Shown here: one piece after another, positions 9,678-18,451 of the stretch
Position numbering within the stretch: the stretch's first letter is position 1
Layout of the letters: each line of letters starts with the position of its first letter
Assembly (NCBI GenBank): GCA_035638075.1
Contig: DASRAU010000003.1
Span: forward strand, 1-64,000
Direction of reading: 5' to 3'
Length of the DNA: 64,000 bases
From: DASRAU01 sp035638075
GTDB taxonomy: Bacteria; Acidobacteriota; Polarisedimenticolia; Gp22-AA2
The notes under the pieces: model-generated
Database searches by the model: none
What the model was told of the DNA's origin: nothing
The model's input: the letters and a program-made list of their open reading frames with translations, nothing else
Made by a program: the position numbers and the translations under genes

Positions 9678-10034
9678 ATGATGGCGTTTCCGGGCACGTT
9701 GGACGGTCACTTCCGGCACGTCGAGGAGATCGCCGCCGTCCGCAAGACCGACCTCGAAATGGGCGATTGTCTCGTCGTCGAAACACGCAATTCCCGGTAC
9801 CACATCGTCAGTCTCGGCGACGGAACGTATCAGGTTTCCGGCGGCTGGTTCGAGCGCGAAGCGGGCGGTCCGTTCGTCACGACGATCGCCGGCTGCACCT
9901 GGGGCGGCAGCGCCATCCACACCGAGCTCGTCGCCGCGCAGGGGCTCTTCCTCGAGTTCGGCAACCGCGTGATGACCACCCGCATCCGCGCCTTCCGCGT
10001 GATCCCCGCCCCATCGTCCGACTCGATCCACTGA
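9678..10034 (+). CDS. Unknown protein of 118 residues next to a kinase gene
   Basis: I do not recognise this family. The protein is soluble, without signal peptide or membrane helix, and looks like a small beta-rich domain (YHIVSLGDGTYQVSGGWF, then TTIAGCTWGGSAIHTELV). It has one Cys and no obvious catalytic set. The ATG at 9678 is preceded by a purine-rich GAGGTG sequence. A TAGAAT element at 9664-9669 could be a -10 box, giving a very short leader. Kinase 3 begins 17 bases after its stop, so the two are probably co-transcribed and the protein may act with that kinase; this is inference from position only. Confidence 0.7.
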   Translation: MMAFPGTLDGHFRHVEEIAAVRKTDLEMGDCLVVETRNSRYHIVSLGDGTYQVSGGWFEREAGGPFVTTIAGCTWGGSAIHTELVAAQGLFLEFGNRVMTTRIRAFRVIPAPSSDSIH

Positions 10035-10051
10035 TCCGTGATCCCGTCCCG

Positions 10052-12796
10052 GTGACCCTCCCCGCCGGCTCGCGTCTCGGCCCCTACGAGATCCTCGGTC
10101 CGCTCGGCGCCGGCGGCATGGGCGAGGTCTACCGCGCCCGCGACACGCGGCTCGGACGCGAGGTGGCGATCAAGATCCTGCCCGAGTCGCTGGCGGCCGA
10201 TCCCGACGCGCTGGCGCGTTTCGAGCGCGAGGCGCGCGCCGTCGCGGCGCTGTCGCATCCGAACATCCTCGCCATCCACGATTTCGGTGTCGAAGGTGGA
10301 CGCGCCTTCTCGGTCACCGAGCTCCTGGAAGGACGCACGCTGCGCGAGCGGCTCGCCGACGGACCGCTGCCGGTGCGCAAGGCGACGGAGTGCGCGGCGC
10401 AGGTCGCGCGCGGCCTCGCCGCCGCCCACGATCGCGGCGTCGTGCACCGCGATCTGAAGCCGGAGAACCTCTTCGTCACCGAAGACGGGCGCGTGAAGAT
10501 CCTCGACTTCGGGCTCGCCAAGGTCGAAGCGGCCGGGGAGGTCGGCGGCGACGCGTCGAACGCGACCCAGACGCCGACCCGGCACCTCGCCACCCGCCCG
10601 GGCGTCGTGCTCGGCACCATCGGTTACATGTCGCCCGAGCAGGTGCGCGGCACGGCGATCGATCACCGCACGGATCTCTTCTCTCTCGGCGCCGTGCTGT
10701 ACGAGATGCTCACGGGACAGCGCGCCTTCCGCGGCGCCACCGCGGCCGATACCATGACGGCCATCCTGCGCGAGGATCCGCCGGCGTTGTCGGGCATCGA
10801 CCGCGCCGTGCCCCCGGCCCTCGAGCGCCTGGTGAACCACTGCCTGGAGAAGAACCCGGCCGAGCGCTTCCAGTCGGCGCGCGATCTGGCCTTCCATCTC
10901 GAGGCGACGAGCGGCGCCTCGCTGCCGGGGGCGAGCGGGGCCCACTCCGGCGCGATGGCCGCGCCGGACCATGCGGGCGCCGTGTCGCGGCCGCGCCCCG
11001 CCCGCGGGCTTCTCCTGGGCGTCGCCGCGGCGCTCGTCGCGGGGGCGGCCCTGGGCGTCGTCCTGGATCGAAGCCTGCGCGCGCCGGCGACCGTCGCTCC
11101 GCCTTCGCTGCGGCAGCTCACCTACACGGGGGCCGATTTCGCCCCGGACGCGTCGCGCGACGGGAAGCTCGTCGTCTACACGTCCGAGCGTGAAGGGCGG
11201 CAGAGCATCTGGCTGAAGCAGTATCCGGGAGGCGACGAGGTGGCGCTGACCTCGGGCTCCGACGAATCGCCGCGCTTCTCGCCGGACGGGACGCAGGTCC
11301 TGTTCATCCGGCTCGCCGGCCCGAAGCGGGACCTCTATCGCGTGCCGGTGGTCGGCGGCGAACCGCGCAAGATTCTCGATGACGTCCTCAGCGCCGACTG
11401 GTCGCCGGACGGGCGCGAGATCGTTTTCCTGCGTCGCCGGCAGGAGGGAGACAAGTCGATCTCCGGCATCGGTCTCGTCGATGTGAACGGCAACGGCGCG
11501 CGCGAGATCGCCCGGGAGCAGAACCAGGCGCTGGTCGCACCGCGCTGGTCTCCCGACGGCCGGACGATCGCGCTCATCAACCGCGGCGCGGAGAACACGC
11601 CGAGCACCATCCTGCTCGTGCACCCGGACGGCACCGGCCGCCGGGTCCTCGAGACCCCTCCCCCCGCGGGGGCCGTCACCCCGGTCGCCTGGTCGGGAGA
11701 CGGCAGCGCCGTCGTCTACGGCAAGGAGGAGGGGTTCGTGTCCTCGGGAGCGCTGGGCGGATCGGGGCGGGTCATCCGCCAGGAGATCGGCTCGGGGCGC
11801 TCGGAGGTCGTCTTGTGGTCGCCCACCAGGCCGGTGGACGTGGCGATCCTGGCGCCCGGCCGCCTGATCGTCGGTGGAAGCACCCAGCGCGTGAACCTGC
11901 TCGTCTCCGGTCTCGCTCCGGGGCCGGCTTCGTCGGGCCAGGGCCGCGCGCACCGCTGGGTCACGCGCGGCAACGCCAGCGACCGCCAGCCGACCTTTTC
12001 TCCCGACGGCGAGTGGGTGATGTTCTCCTCCAACCGCAGCGGCAACCTGGAGCTCTGGAAGGTCTCGGTCACGACCGGGGCGATCCGGCGGCTCACGGAC
12101 GATCCGGCCCAGGACTGGGATCCCGCCTTCACGCCGGACGGCCACGGCATCCTCTGGTCCTCGAGCCGCACGGGTCACTTCGAGATCTGGGCCGGGAACA
12201 TGGACGGGACCGGCGCTCGGCGCCTGACGGACGACGGCGTGGATGCCGAGAACCCGACCATGACGCCGGACGGGGCGTGGGTCGTCTACAACTCCTCGAA
12301 CCCGGAGAAGAGCGGCATCTGGAAGATCCGCGCCGACGGGACGCAGGCGACCAGGCTGGTGCCGGGATCCTGGAGCACGCCCGATGTCTCGCCCGACGGC
12401 CAGTGGGTCGCTTTCCGCACGCGCGCGATTCCCCGTGTGGTGCGTGTCGCGCGGCTTTCCGATGGCCGCCTGGAGCCGCAGCTGATCGGCAGCAACGCGG
12501 GGTTCAACAACAACGCGCGGCCGCGCTGGCTCCCCGGTGGACGGGAGATCCTGTTCAACGACACGGACGAGAGCGGGAACGGCGGGATCTTCGCTCAGGC
12601 GTTCGTGCCGGGGACCGACACGGCCGGAACGCGGCGGATGCTCGCCGGGCTCGACACGGGCCAGCCAATCGACAGCTACGCGATCTCCCCGGACGGAACG
12701 CACATGGTGCAGGCGATCGCGGACACGCTCGACAGCCTGCTGCTCGCCGAGGGCGTTCCCGGGATCGAACCGCCGCGTTCAACCGCGCGGCCGTGA
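10052..12796 (+). CDS. Transmembrane Ser/Thr protein kinase with PD40/TolB-type beta-propeller (kinase 3)
   Basis: A protein of 914 residues from a GTG at 10052. The frame is open far upstream, but this start puts the kinase domain (GPYEILGPLGAGGMGEVY) near the N-terminus as in kinase 1. Visible motifs are Lys41 in VAIK, HRDLKPENLF, DFGLAK and SPEQVRG. A hydrophobic helix (LLLGVAAALVAGAALGVVL) follows around residue 330-350, then a propeller of about 500 residues with many SPDG and TPDG repeats. The repeats resemble the TolB/DPP-IV-like propellers of Acidobacteriota kinases. Kinases 1 and 3 are closest to each other in the N-lobe, suggesting local duplication. Confidence 0.92.
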   Translation: MTLPAGSRLGPYEILGPLGAGGMGEVYRARDTRLGREVAIKILPESLAADPDALARFEREARAVAALSHPNILAIHDFGVEGGRAFSVTELLEGRTLRERLADGPLPVRKATECAAQVARGLAAAHDRGVVHRDLKPENLFVTEDGRVKILDFGLAKVEAAGEVGGDASNATQTPTRHLATRPGVVLGTIGYMSPEQVRGTAIDHRTDLFSLGAVLYEMLTGQRAFRGATAADTMTAILREDPPALSGIDRAVPPALERLVNHCLEKNPAERFQSARDLAFHLEATSGASLPGASGAHSGAMAAPDHAGAVSRPRPARGLLLGVAAALVAGAALGVVLDRSLRAPATVAPPSLRQLTYTGADFAPDASRDGKLVVYTSEREGRQSIWLKQYPGGDEVALTSGSDESPRFSPDGTQVLFIRLAGPKRDLYRVPVVGGEPRKILDDVLSADWSPDGREIVFLRRRQEGDKSISGIGLVDVNGNGAREIAREQNQALVAPRWSPDGRTIALINRGAENTPSTILLVHPDGTGRRVLETPPPAGAVTPVAWSGDGSAVVYGKEEGFVSSGALGGSGRVIRQEIGSGRSEVVLWSPTRPVDVAILAPGRLIVGGSTQRVNLLVSGLAPGPASSGQGRAHRWVTRGNASDRQPTFSPDGEWVMFSSNRSGNLELWKVSVTTGAIRRLTDDPAQDWDPAFTPDGHGILWSSSRTGHFEIWAGNMDGTGARRLTDDGVDAENPTMTPDGAWVVYNSSNPEKSGIWKIRADGTQATRLVPGSWSTPDVSPDGQWVAFRTRAIPRVVRVARLSDGRLEPQLIGSNAGFNNNARPRWLPGGREILFNDTDESGNGGIFAQAFVPGTDTAGTRRMLAGLDTGQPIDSYAISPDGTHMVQAIADTLDSLLLAEGVPGIEPPRSTARP

Positions 12797-12832
12797 CGCG
12801 GAACCTCGCCGGGGCCGGATGAGCCGGCCGGT

Positions 12833-14587
12833 TCAGCCGGGGGGCAGGCCGACCTGCGTCAGGATCTCGTTCCAGCGCGGGTCGGTGTGCAGCGGTGACA
12901 GGAAGAGGTCGGCCTTGAGCTGGGTCATGAGGGGCTCGCGGATGGACCGGGCCTTGTCGAGCCAGGCGAACGCGGCGTCGCTCTCGCCGCGCCACGCCCG
13001 GATCTCCGCGGCGTAGAACGGGTCTTCCGCGGCGAAGCGCGTCTCGAACTCCTCCGCCGCCTGCCTCGAAGCTTCGGCGTGGCCCGCGGTGTGCTCCACG
13101 AGGGCCTCGAAATACAGGCGGTCGTGCTCGCCGGAACCCTGCAGCTCGTTGACCCTGCGGTACTCCGCTCCCGCGGCCTCCGCCTGGCCGCGCACCAGGA
13201 GCACGGTTCCGAGCTTCTGGTGGGCAAGCGGGCTGTCGGGCCCCAGCTCGACCGCTTTCCGCGCCGTCGCTTCGGCGTCGTCGAGGCGCCCCGCACGGAC
13301 GTACAGCGAGACGAGGCTGGAATGCGTGATGGCGTTCAGGGGATCGGCGCGGCGCGCCTGCTCCTGGAGCGCGATCGCTTCGTCCAGCTTCCCCAGCATC
13401 GAGTCCAGGGTCGAGGCGTTTCCCAGCACGATGGAGTTGTTCGGCTCGGCCGCCAGGGCCCGCTCCGTCGAGCGCTCGGCCGCGGCGAAATCGCCGGAGT
13501 CGCGCTGCACCAGGGCCATCCGGGAGTGCGCCACCGCCAGATCCGGATCCAGCTCCAGGGCCCGGGTGAGCGCCTCCCGCGTCCGCTGCAGGGCCTGCTG
13601 CGCCTCCTGGGCCGTCAGCGCTCGCTCCTGCTCACGGATGTGCAGGAGCCCCATCTCGGCCCAGGCCGCGGCGTCGTCCGGCGCCAGGCTGAGCGCCCGT
13701 TCGAGATCCTCCCGCGCCTGGCGCATCGCCTCCGGGGTGTTGAGGCGCATTGCGTACCGGGCCTGCAGCACCAGGTCGTACGCCTCGGCGTTCGAGGACG
13801 TGGCGTTCGCCTTCGTGCCGGCCCAGGTGACCTGGAGCGCCCGGGCGACCGACCTCGTGATGTCGTCCTGCACCGAGAAGATGTCGCCGAGCGTCCGATC
13901 GTAAGTCTCCGACCAGAGGCGGATCCCGTCGACCGCCTGCACGAGTGTCACGGCGATGAGGACATGGTCCCCGGACTTGCGGACGCTCCCCAGGAGGATG
14001 TTCGCCACCCCGAGCTTTTCCCCGATGGTGCGATCGTCTTCGTCTTTCCCTTTGAATTTGAACGAGGACGTGCGTCCGATCACGTTCAGGTCGCGGATCT
14101 TCACCAGGGCGTTGAGGAGATCCTCGGTCAGGCCGTCGGAGAAGTACTCCTGGCCCTTGTCGGGGCTCACGTTCGTGAAGGGAAGGACGGCGACGCCGGT
14201 CGCAGCCGGGGTGCCGGGGGACGCCGACGACCCGGCGCCGCGCGCTGACGGAACCGGCGGGTTCCCGAGGCGGAAGAAGCCGAGCATGGCGATCAGGACC
14301 AGCACCGCCGCCAGCGCCCCGGCCAGACTCAGCCGCAGCCGCCGGGCGGGTCGCGGCGCGACGCTCGGGACCGGAGCGGGGAAAGATGCGCTGCGGGCGC
14401 GCGCGGCGATCGGAACGCCGTGCAGACGGATGAGCGAGGCGATCTCCCCGAGCGCGTCGAGCTCGGCGGTGCAGGACGTGCAGCCTTCGAGGTGGGTGCG
14501 GACCGCGCCGGCCTCCTCGCTCTCGAGGCTGCCGTTCACGTACCACGGGAGCAGATCGCGCACGGCGGAGCGGCAGGCGGCGCTCAC
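12833..14587 (-). CDS. Anti-sigma factor (zf-HC2) fused to a TolB/FlgO-like domain and TPR repeats
   Basis: A protein of 584 residues. Residues 1-50 carry the zinc-binding anti-sigma motif HxxxCxxC (His32, Cys36, Cys39). A membrane helix lies near 86-106. Residues about 130-265 match the TolB-like domain found beside adenylate cyclases (GVAVLPFTNVSPDKGQEYF, then DGLTEDL and SVQDDITRSVA). Residues about 290-560 are TPR repeats with ALxLDPDLAxAH-type turns. The GTG start overlaps the stop of the sigma gene (GTGA), so the two are translationally coupled. The likely role is to hold the sigma factor at the membrane and release it on a signal read by the outer TolB/TPR part. The signal is unknown. 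Confidence 0.88.
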   Translation of the reverse strand: MSAACRSAVRDLLPWYVNGSLESEEAGAVRTHLEGCTSCTAELDALGEIASLIRLHGVPIAARARSASFPAPVPSVAPRPARRLRLSLAGALAAVLVLIAMLGFFRLGNPPVPSARGAGSSASPGTPAATGVAVLPFTNVSPDKGQEYFSDGLTEDLLNALVKIRDLNVIGRTSSFKFKGKDEDDRTIGEKLGVANILLGSVRKSGDHVLIAVTLVQAVDGIRLWSETYDRTLGDIFSVQDDITRSVARALQVTWAGTKANATSSNAEAYDLVLQARYAMRLNTPEAMRQAREDLERALSLAPDDAAAWAEMGLLHIREQERALTAQEAQQALQRTREALTRALELDPDLAVAHSRMALVQRDSGDFAAAERSTERALAAEPNNSIVLGNASTLDSMLGKLDEAIALQEQARRADPLNAITHSSLVSLYVRAGRLDDAEATARKAVELGPDSPLAHQKLGTVLLVRGQAEAAGAEYRRVNELQGSGEHDRLYFEALVEHTAGHAEASRQAAEEFETRFAAEDPFYAAEIRAWRGESDAAFAWLDKARSIREPLMTQLKADLFLSPLHTDPRWNEILTQVGLPPG

Positions 14588-15180
14588 CGGCCCTCCCCGG
14601 GTCCCGGCTGGCTGCCGTCAACTCGCCGGGGATCCCCCAGGAGCTCGCGCCGACGCGCCAGCAGGCGATCGCGCAGCCGCGACATGCGCGACTTGACCGT
14701 TCCTTCCGGCATCCTCAGAATCGCCGCCACCTCCGCGTAGGACCGGAAATCCTGGAAAACCAGCTGGATCATCAGCCGATCCTCCTCGGGCAACCCTTCC
14801 ATCAGCCGCGCCAGCATCCGCCGCGCCGCCCACGCCCGCATCTCCGGACTTTCGGGACCGTCGCTGATCTCCTCATCAACCAGCTCCTCGCCCCCGCGGT
14901 GGCGCCGTGACCGGCGCACGTAGTCGATGCAGGTGTTGCGTGCCACACGGTGTACGAAGGTGCGCAGCGTCGAGCGTCCCTTGTAGCCGGAGCGCTGCAG
15001 GCAGACGAAAACCCGCGCGCGCGCCTCCTGCTTCATGTCCTCCCACTCCGCGCGGAGGGACAGGAAGCCGTCCCGGAGGACCGCCTCGACCCAGCCATCG
15101 ACGACCCGGACGGCCTCCGGGTCGCCACGGAGATAGTCGGAGACGACGAGCTCAGGGTTCGCGCCCAGGGGGTCGCTCAC
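14584..15180 (-). CDS. ECF-type RNA polymerase sigma factor
   Basis: A protein of 198 residues with sigma region 2 (TLRTFVHRVARNTCIDYVRR) and a region 4 helix-turn-helix (SYAEVAAILRMPEGTVKSRM). It directs RNA polymerase to a regulon that cannot be read from here. I chose the GTG at 15180. It has a GAGG ribosome binding site 8 bases upstream and lies about 40 bases after the start predicted from the promoter at 15227-15255. The longer TTG start at 15255 sits on the -35 box and cannot be right if that promoter is used; a GTG at 15216 would be nearly leaderless. The 3' end overlaps the anti-sigma gene by 4 bases. Confidence 0.9.
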   Translation of the reverse strand: MSDPLGANPELVVSDYLRGDPEAVRVVDGWVEAVLRDGFLSLRAEWEDMKQEARARVFVCLQRSGYKGRSTLRTFVHRVARNTCIDYVRRSRRHRGGEELVDEEISDGPESPEMRAWAARRMLARLMEGLPEEDRLMIQLVFQDFRSYAEVAAILRMPEGTVKSRMSRLRDRLLARRRELLGDPRRVDGSQPGPGEGR

Positions 15181-15226
15181 GAAAAAAACCTCGAATGGGA
15201 TGGTGCGTTCAGGCACTGCCCGCGAC

Positions 15227-15255
15227 CTTATGGGCCCGGAACCTCCCCCTGTCAA
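15227..15255 (-). promoter_or_regulatory. Sigma70-like promoter of the ECF sigma/anti-sigma operon
   Basis: On the minus strand a perfect TTGACA (15250-15255), a 17-base spacer and CATAAG (15227-15232) form a strong housekeeping-type promoter. Transcription would begin near 15220. This suggests the operon is not solely autoregulated by its own ECF factor. Confidence 0.65.
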
Positions 15256-15287
15256 GATCCGGTCGCCGGCCGGGCTATGATCCGGTC

Positions 15288-15722
15288 ATGAATGCCAAGA
15301 GGATCGTCACTGCTCTCCTGCTGACCGGGCTCGGGTTCCTCGTTTTCGCCGGGCCGTCGGGGCAGGCCGCCGGGGGGGACCAGGCATCCGGCGGAGCCGG
15401 ACACTGCACCCCGTCCCTCCAGGTCTTCTTCGCCAGCGACTTCACCGACCAGGCCTACCAGAAGAAGGCGTACGACAAGGTCGCGTCGCTCTGGAAACGC
15501 CCGCCGGCCGATCCGAAGCGAGGGTCGAAGACCGTCGTCATCACGACCATCGCGAAGGACGGCAAGGGCACGCCTCCGATGCTGCACATGAAGAGCGGGT
15601 CGGATGCGTGGGATGCCGCCGCGATGCTGGCCGTGAAGACCGCGTCGCCGTTCCCGCCGCTGCCTCCCGCCTACTCGCAGCCGGGGGTCGAGGTCCACTT
15701 CCACTTCGCCTGCGGCGGCTAG
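15288..15722 (+). CDS. Exported small protein with a TonB C-terminal-like domain
   Basis: A protein of 144 residues with a signal peptide (MNAKRIVTALLLTGLGFLVF, cleavage near residue 27). The rest resembles a TonB/TolA C-terminal domain: a Y.KKAYDKVASLW helix, VVITTIAKDG, a central SGSDAWDAAAMLAV segment, then SPFPPLPP and a terminal EVHFHF strand. It has no N-terminal anchor or proline linker, so it is not a normal TonB. It is likely periplasmic. Similar free TonB-C domains are common in proteins of unknown role. The gene is divergent from the ECF operon, and the pair share a 107-base spacer. Two Cys residues, near each end of the mature part, could form a disulfide. Confidence 0.75.
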   Translation: MNAKRIVTALLLTGLGFLVFAGPSGQAAGGDQASGGAGHCTPSLQVFFASDFTDQAYQKKAYDKVASLWKRPPADPKRGSKTVVITTIAKDGKGTPPMLHMKSGSDAWDAAAMLAVKTASPFPPLPPAYSQPGVEVHFHFACGG

Positions 15723-15754
15723 GCTCCCGCGGCGGTCCGGCGCGTGACGCCGGA

Positions 15755-17680
15755 TCAGCGGGTGCGCATGAGCGGCCGCTTCCATTCCTCTTCGACCTGC
15801 GCCGCCTCGGCGGGTCCGACCCGGAAAATCTCGATGGACCAGCCGGCGTGCGCGAAGGGATGAAGCGCCTGGAAGTAGGCCAGGGCGCGCTCGTCGCTCG
15901 CCACCGATTCGCCTCCGGGACCGAGGAGCCGGTGCGGCAGGCCATACAAAAAGTTGACGCTCACCGCGTAGACGCCGGGGGGAAGCGTCGGACCGTCGGA
16001 CGCGACCTCGTGTCCCGGCGGGATCACGCGCGGATCGCGCGGCGGCAGGTGGTAGCGCAGGCCGGCGAGAGCCGGATCGACCGCGCCGAAGTACGCCAGG
16101 CCGATCGGCTCGCTCACACCTTGTCGGTCGAGGACGCGCCGCAGCTCGAGCAGATCCTGCCCCCAGTCGATGTTGCTGTCGAGCAGGTGGCGCGCTCCGC
16201 CGCCCGGCCCGCCGGCGAGCTCGTTGAAATAGGACAGCTCGTGCGGGTGCACGAGCAGCGTGCCGATCATCATCCAGGCGACCACGGCCCCGAGAGCGGC
16301 GCGCCCCGCATGTCCGAGCCACGCCAGGACGTCCGGGTGCGCCACGCGCGCGATGCCGACGAAAAGGAAGGGAAGGACCGGCAGGTCGTAGCGCACGCCG
16401 ATGTCGAGCCCGGTCATGGCGCTCATGACGGCGAGCAGGACGATCACCGGAGCCATCCAGAAAAATTCCCGGGCGACCGATAACCGCGCGGACGGCACCA
16501 GCGCCGCCGCGACCTCCGCGAGCAGCGCCAGGAAGAAAATCGCCAGCGGCAGCTTCACGAGCAGCGCGTACAGGTCGTACCACCACCAGCCGCCGCGCCG
16601 GATCTCGCCGCGCAGGGCGAGCGCGTAGCCGCCTCCCGGCAGGCCCGGGTTCGCTTCGAACGCCTGCTCGTCGAGGCCGAGCAGGTACTCGCGCGGCAGC
16701 GGCACCGGCAGCGCGCCGAGCCACGAGCCTTCGAACCGGTTCTGCCGCTGCTGGTACAGCATCTGGTAGAAGCGCGCCTCGCGGTGTGGCACCGCGCCGC
16801 CGGTGCGTGGCTTCGTCAGCGCGGGGCTCAGGAAGGGGAATGACCCCAGCGCCTGCCCGGTGCCTTCGAAGCGATACCCGACGTTCAGTACGACGAGCGC
16901 GATGAGGGGAACGAGCAGGAGGCGCCGGCGCTCGCGCGGCGGCGCGGCCTCGTCTCCGGGCGCGCGCCGCGGCAGCAGCGCGAGGATCACGCCGAGCGGC
17001 GCGAACACGAGGGCGGTGAACTTGGTCAGGAGCGCGAAACCTCCGACCACGCCGGCCAGCGTGATCAGTCCGGCGGACGGATCCTCGCGGACGCGGCGCA
17101 GGGCGTCGAACGCCCAGAAGAAGAACACCGTCGCCATCAGGTCCGTGGTGGCGAGCCCGGCGTGCGCGATGAGATTCGGCTCGAACGCCCACAGGGCCGC
17201 TGCCAGCAGTCCGCCGCCAATCCCGAAGAATCCACGGGCGCAGCGGAACACGAGGCTCATCCCCAGAAGCGACACGAAGACGAACGGCAGCCGCGCCCGG
17301 CGGAAGAGGTCGAAGTAACGCGCCGCGTTGGCGCGCATGAAGTCCTCGCCGAACTCCACCTGGCTCGGAGGCTCGCCGCGCGCGCGCGCCCGGGCCCAGG
17401 AGTCGTCGTAGTCCACGACGGGGTTCGCCGCGAGCACCGGCACAGCGGCGACGAGCTTCGCGAGGGGCGGGTTGTGGTGGTACAGGCCGAACGTCCCCGT
17501 CTGCCAGTAGGCGACTCCGGCGGGAACGTGCGCGAACTCGTCGATGGTCGGCGACGAGCGCCACGAGGCGTGCACCACCAGCGCCGCGTGCAGAAGCATC
17601 AGAACGGCGAGGAGGCGCCCTGTGGAAAACCGGGGCCTGCCTTCGACGGGGCGCGGCGTCGCGACCATGGCGGGGCGCAT
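15755..17680 (-). CDS. PMT/ArnT-like membrane glycosyltransferase
   Basis: A protein of 641 residues with about 11 to 13 membrane helices. After the first helix comes TIDEFAHVPAGVAYW, which holds the acidic residues of the first loop used by GT-C enzymes, then HNPPLAKL. The C-terminal part contains SNIDWGQDLLELRR, also seen in the second such protein at 40506-42113. These enzymes move a sugar from a polyprenyl-phosphate donor to a protein or lipid at the outer face of the inner membrane. Donor and acceptor are unknown. The start at 17680 has GGAG just upstream; an ATG at 17668 is possible. It is divergent from the SIMPL gene. Confidence 0.85.
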   Translation of the reverse strand: MRPAMVATPRPVEGRPRFSTGRLLAVLMLLHAALVVHASWRSSPTIDEFAHVPAGVAYWQTGTFGLYHHNPPLAKLVAAVPVLAANPVVDYDDSWARARARGEPPSQVEFGEDFMRANAARYFDLFRRARLPFVFVSLLGMSLVFRCARGFFGIGGGLLAAALWAFEPNLIAHAGLATTDLMATVFFFWAFDALRRVREDPSAGLITLAGVVGGFALLTKFTALVFAPLGVILALLPRRAPGDEAAPPRERRRLLLVPLIALVVLNVGYRFEGTGQALGSFPFLSPALTKPRTGGAVPHREARFYQMLYQQRQNRFEGSWLGALPVPLPREYLLGLDEQAFEANPGLPGGGYALALRGEIRRGGWWWYDLYALLVKLPLAIFFLALLAEVAAALVPSARLSVAREFFWMAPVIVLLAVMSAMTGLDIGVRYDLPVLPFLFVGIARVAHPDVLAWLGHAGRAALGAVVAWMMIGTLLVHPHELSYFNELAGGPGGGARHLLDSNIDWGQDLLELRRVLDRQGVSEPIGLAYFGAVDPALAGLRYHLPPRDPRVIPPGHEVASDGPTLPPGVYAVSVNFLYGLPHRLLGPGGESVASDERALAYFQALHPFAHAGWSIEIFRVGPAEAAQVEEEWKRPLMRTR

Positions 17681-17718
17681 CCTACTCCGTGATACAAGGG
17701 CGGCGGAGGATCCCCCCG

Positions 17719-18441
17719 ATGAACGAATCCCGCCCCGGACTGCTGCGCCCCGCGATCCTCGCCGCCGGCATCGCCCTGGCCGGGTGGCTCATCGGGCACG
17801 GGTTCGTGCAGGCGCGCGCCTCGGATCGCTTCGTGACCGTGAAGGGGATCTCCGAGCGCAAGGTGCAGGCCGACATCGCCTTCTGGCCCATCATGCTGTC
17901 GGCCGCCGACAACGACCTGCACGCGGCGCAGGCGCGCGTCGATGCGCAGATGGAGCAGGTCAAGGCGTTCCTGGTGAAGCAGGAGCTCGACCCGTCGGGG
18001 TTCGAGGTGCAGAGTCCGTCGGTCTCCGACGCCTGGACGAACCAGTACCAGGACCGCACCAAGGTCGCGACCCGCTTCGTCGTGAACCAGACGCTGATGG
18101 TCTATTCCGAGAAGCCGCAGGCGGTGGCCACCGCCAGCCGCAAGGTCGGAGAGCTGGTCTCCGCGGGCATGGTGCTCAACTCGGGACAGGGGCCGATCTT
18201 CATGTTCACGCGGCTCAACGACATCAAGCCGGAGATGATCGCCGAGGCGACCAAGCGCGCCCGCGAGGGCGCCGAGCAGTTCGCGCGCGACTCGGGCGGG
18301 CGCCTGGACGGCATCCGGCAGGCGAGCCAGGGAGTCTTCGAGATCCAGCCGCGCGATCCGATCCCCGGCGCCAGCGAAGAGACCCAGATGAACAAGACGG
18401 TGCGCGTGGTGACGACCGTGCAGTACGCGCTGGCGGGATAG
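17719..18441 (+). CDS. SIMPL-domain (DUF541) exported protein
   Basis: A protein of 240 residues with an N-terminal membrane segment (LLRPAILAAGIALAGWLI) that is an uncleaved anchor or signal. The rest matches SIMPL/DUF541: FVTVKGISERKVQADIAFW at the start of the domain, then a long helix-rich middle and a C-terminal VRVVTTVQYAL strand. Family members are periplasmic and linked to oxidative stress, with no known enzyme activity. The ATG at 17719 has a GGCGGAGGA ribosome binding site and is preferred to an upstream start within the divergent promoter region. The recQ gene follows 10 bases after the stop. Confidence 0.85.
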   Translation: MNESRPGLLRPAILAAGIALAGWLIGHGFVQARASDRFVTVKGISERKVQADIAFWPIMLSAADNDLHAAQARVDAQMEQVKAFLVKQELDPSGFEVQSPSVSDAWTNQYQDRTKVATRFVVNQTLMVYSEKPQAVATASRKVGELVSAGMVLNSGQGPIFMFTRLNDIKPEMIAEATKRAREGAEQFARDSGGRLDGIRQASQGVFEIQPRDPIPGASEETQMNKTVRVVTTVQYALAG

Positions 18442-18451
18442 GGCGGGACGC

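Noticed and set aside
9830..12703. A 957-codon minus-strand frame over kinase 3
   Set aside because: It is a mirror frame of a well-supported kinase and lacks any recognisable motif.
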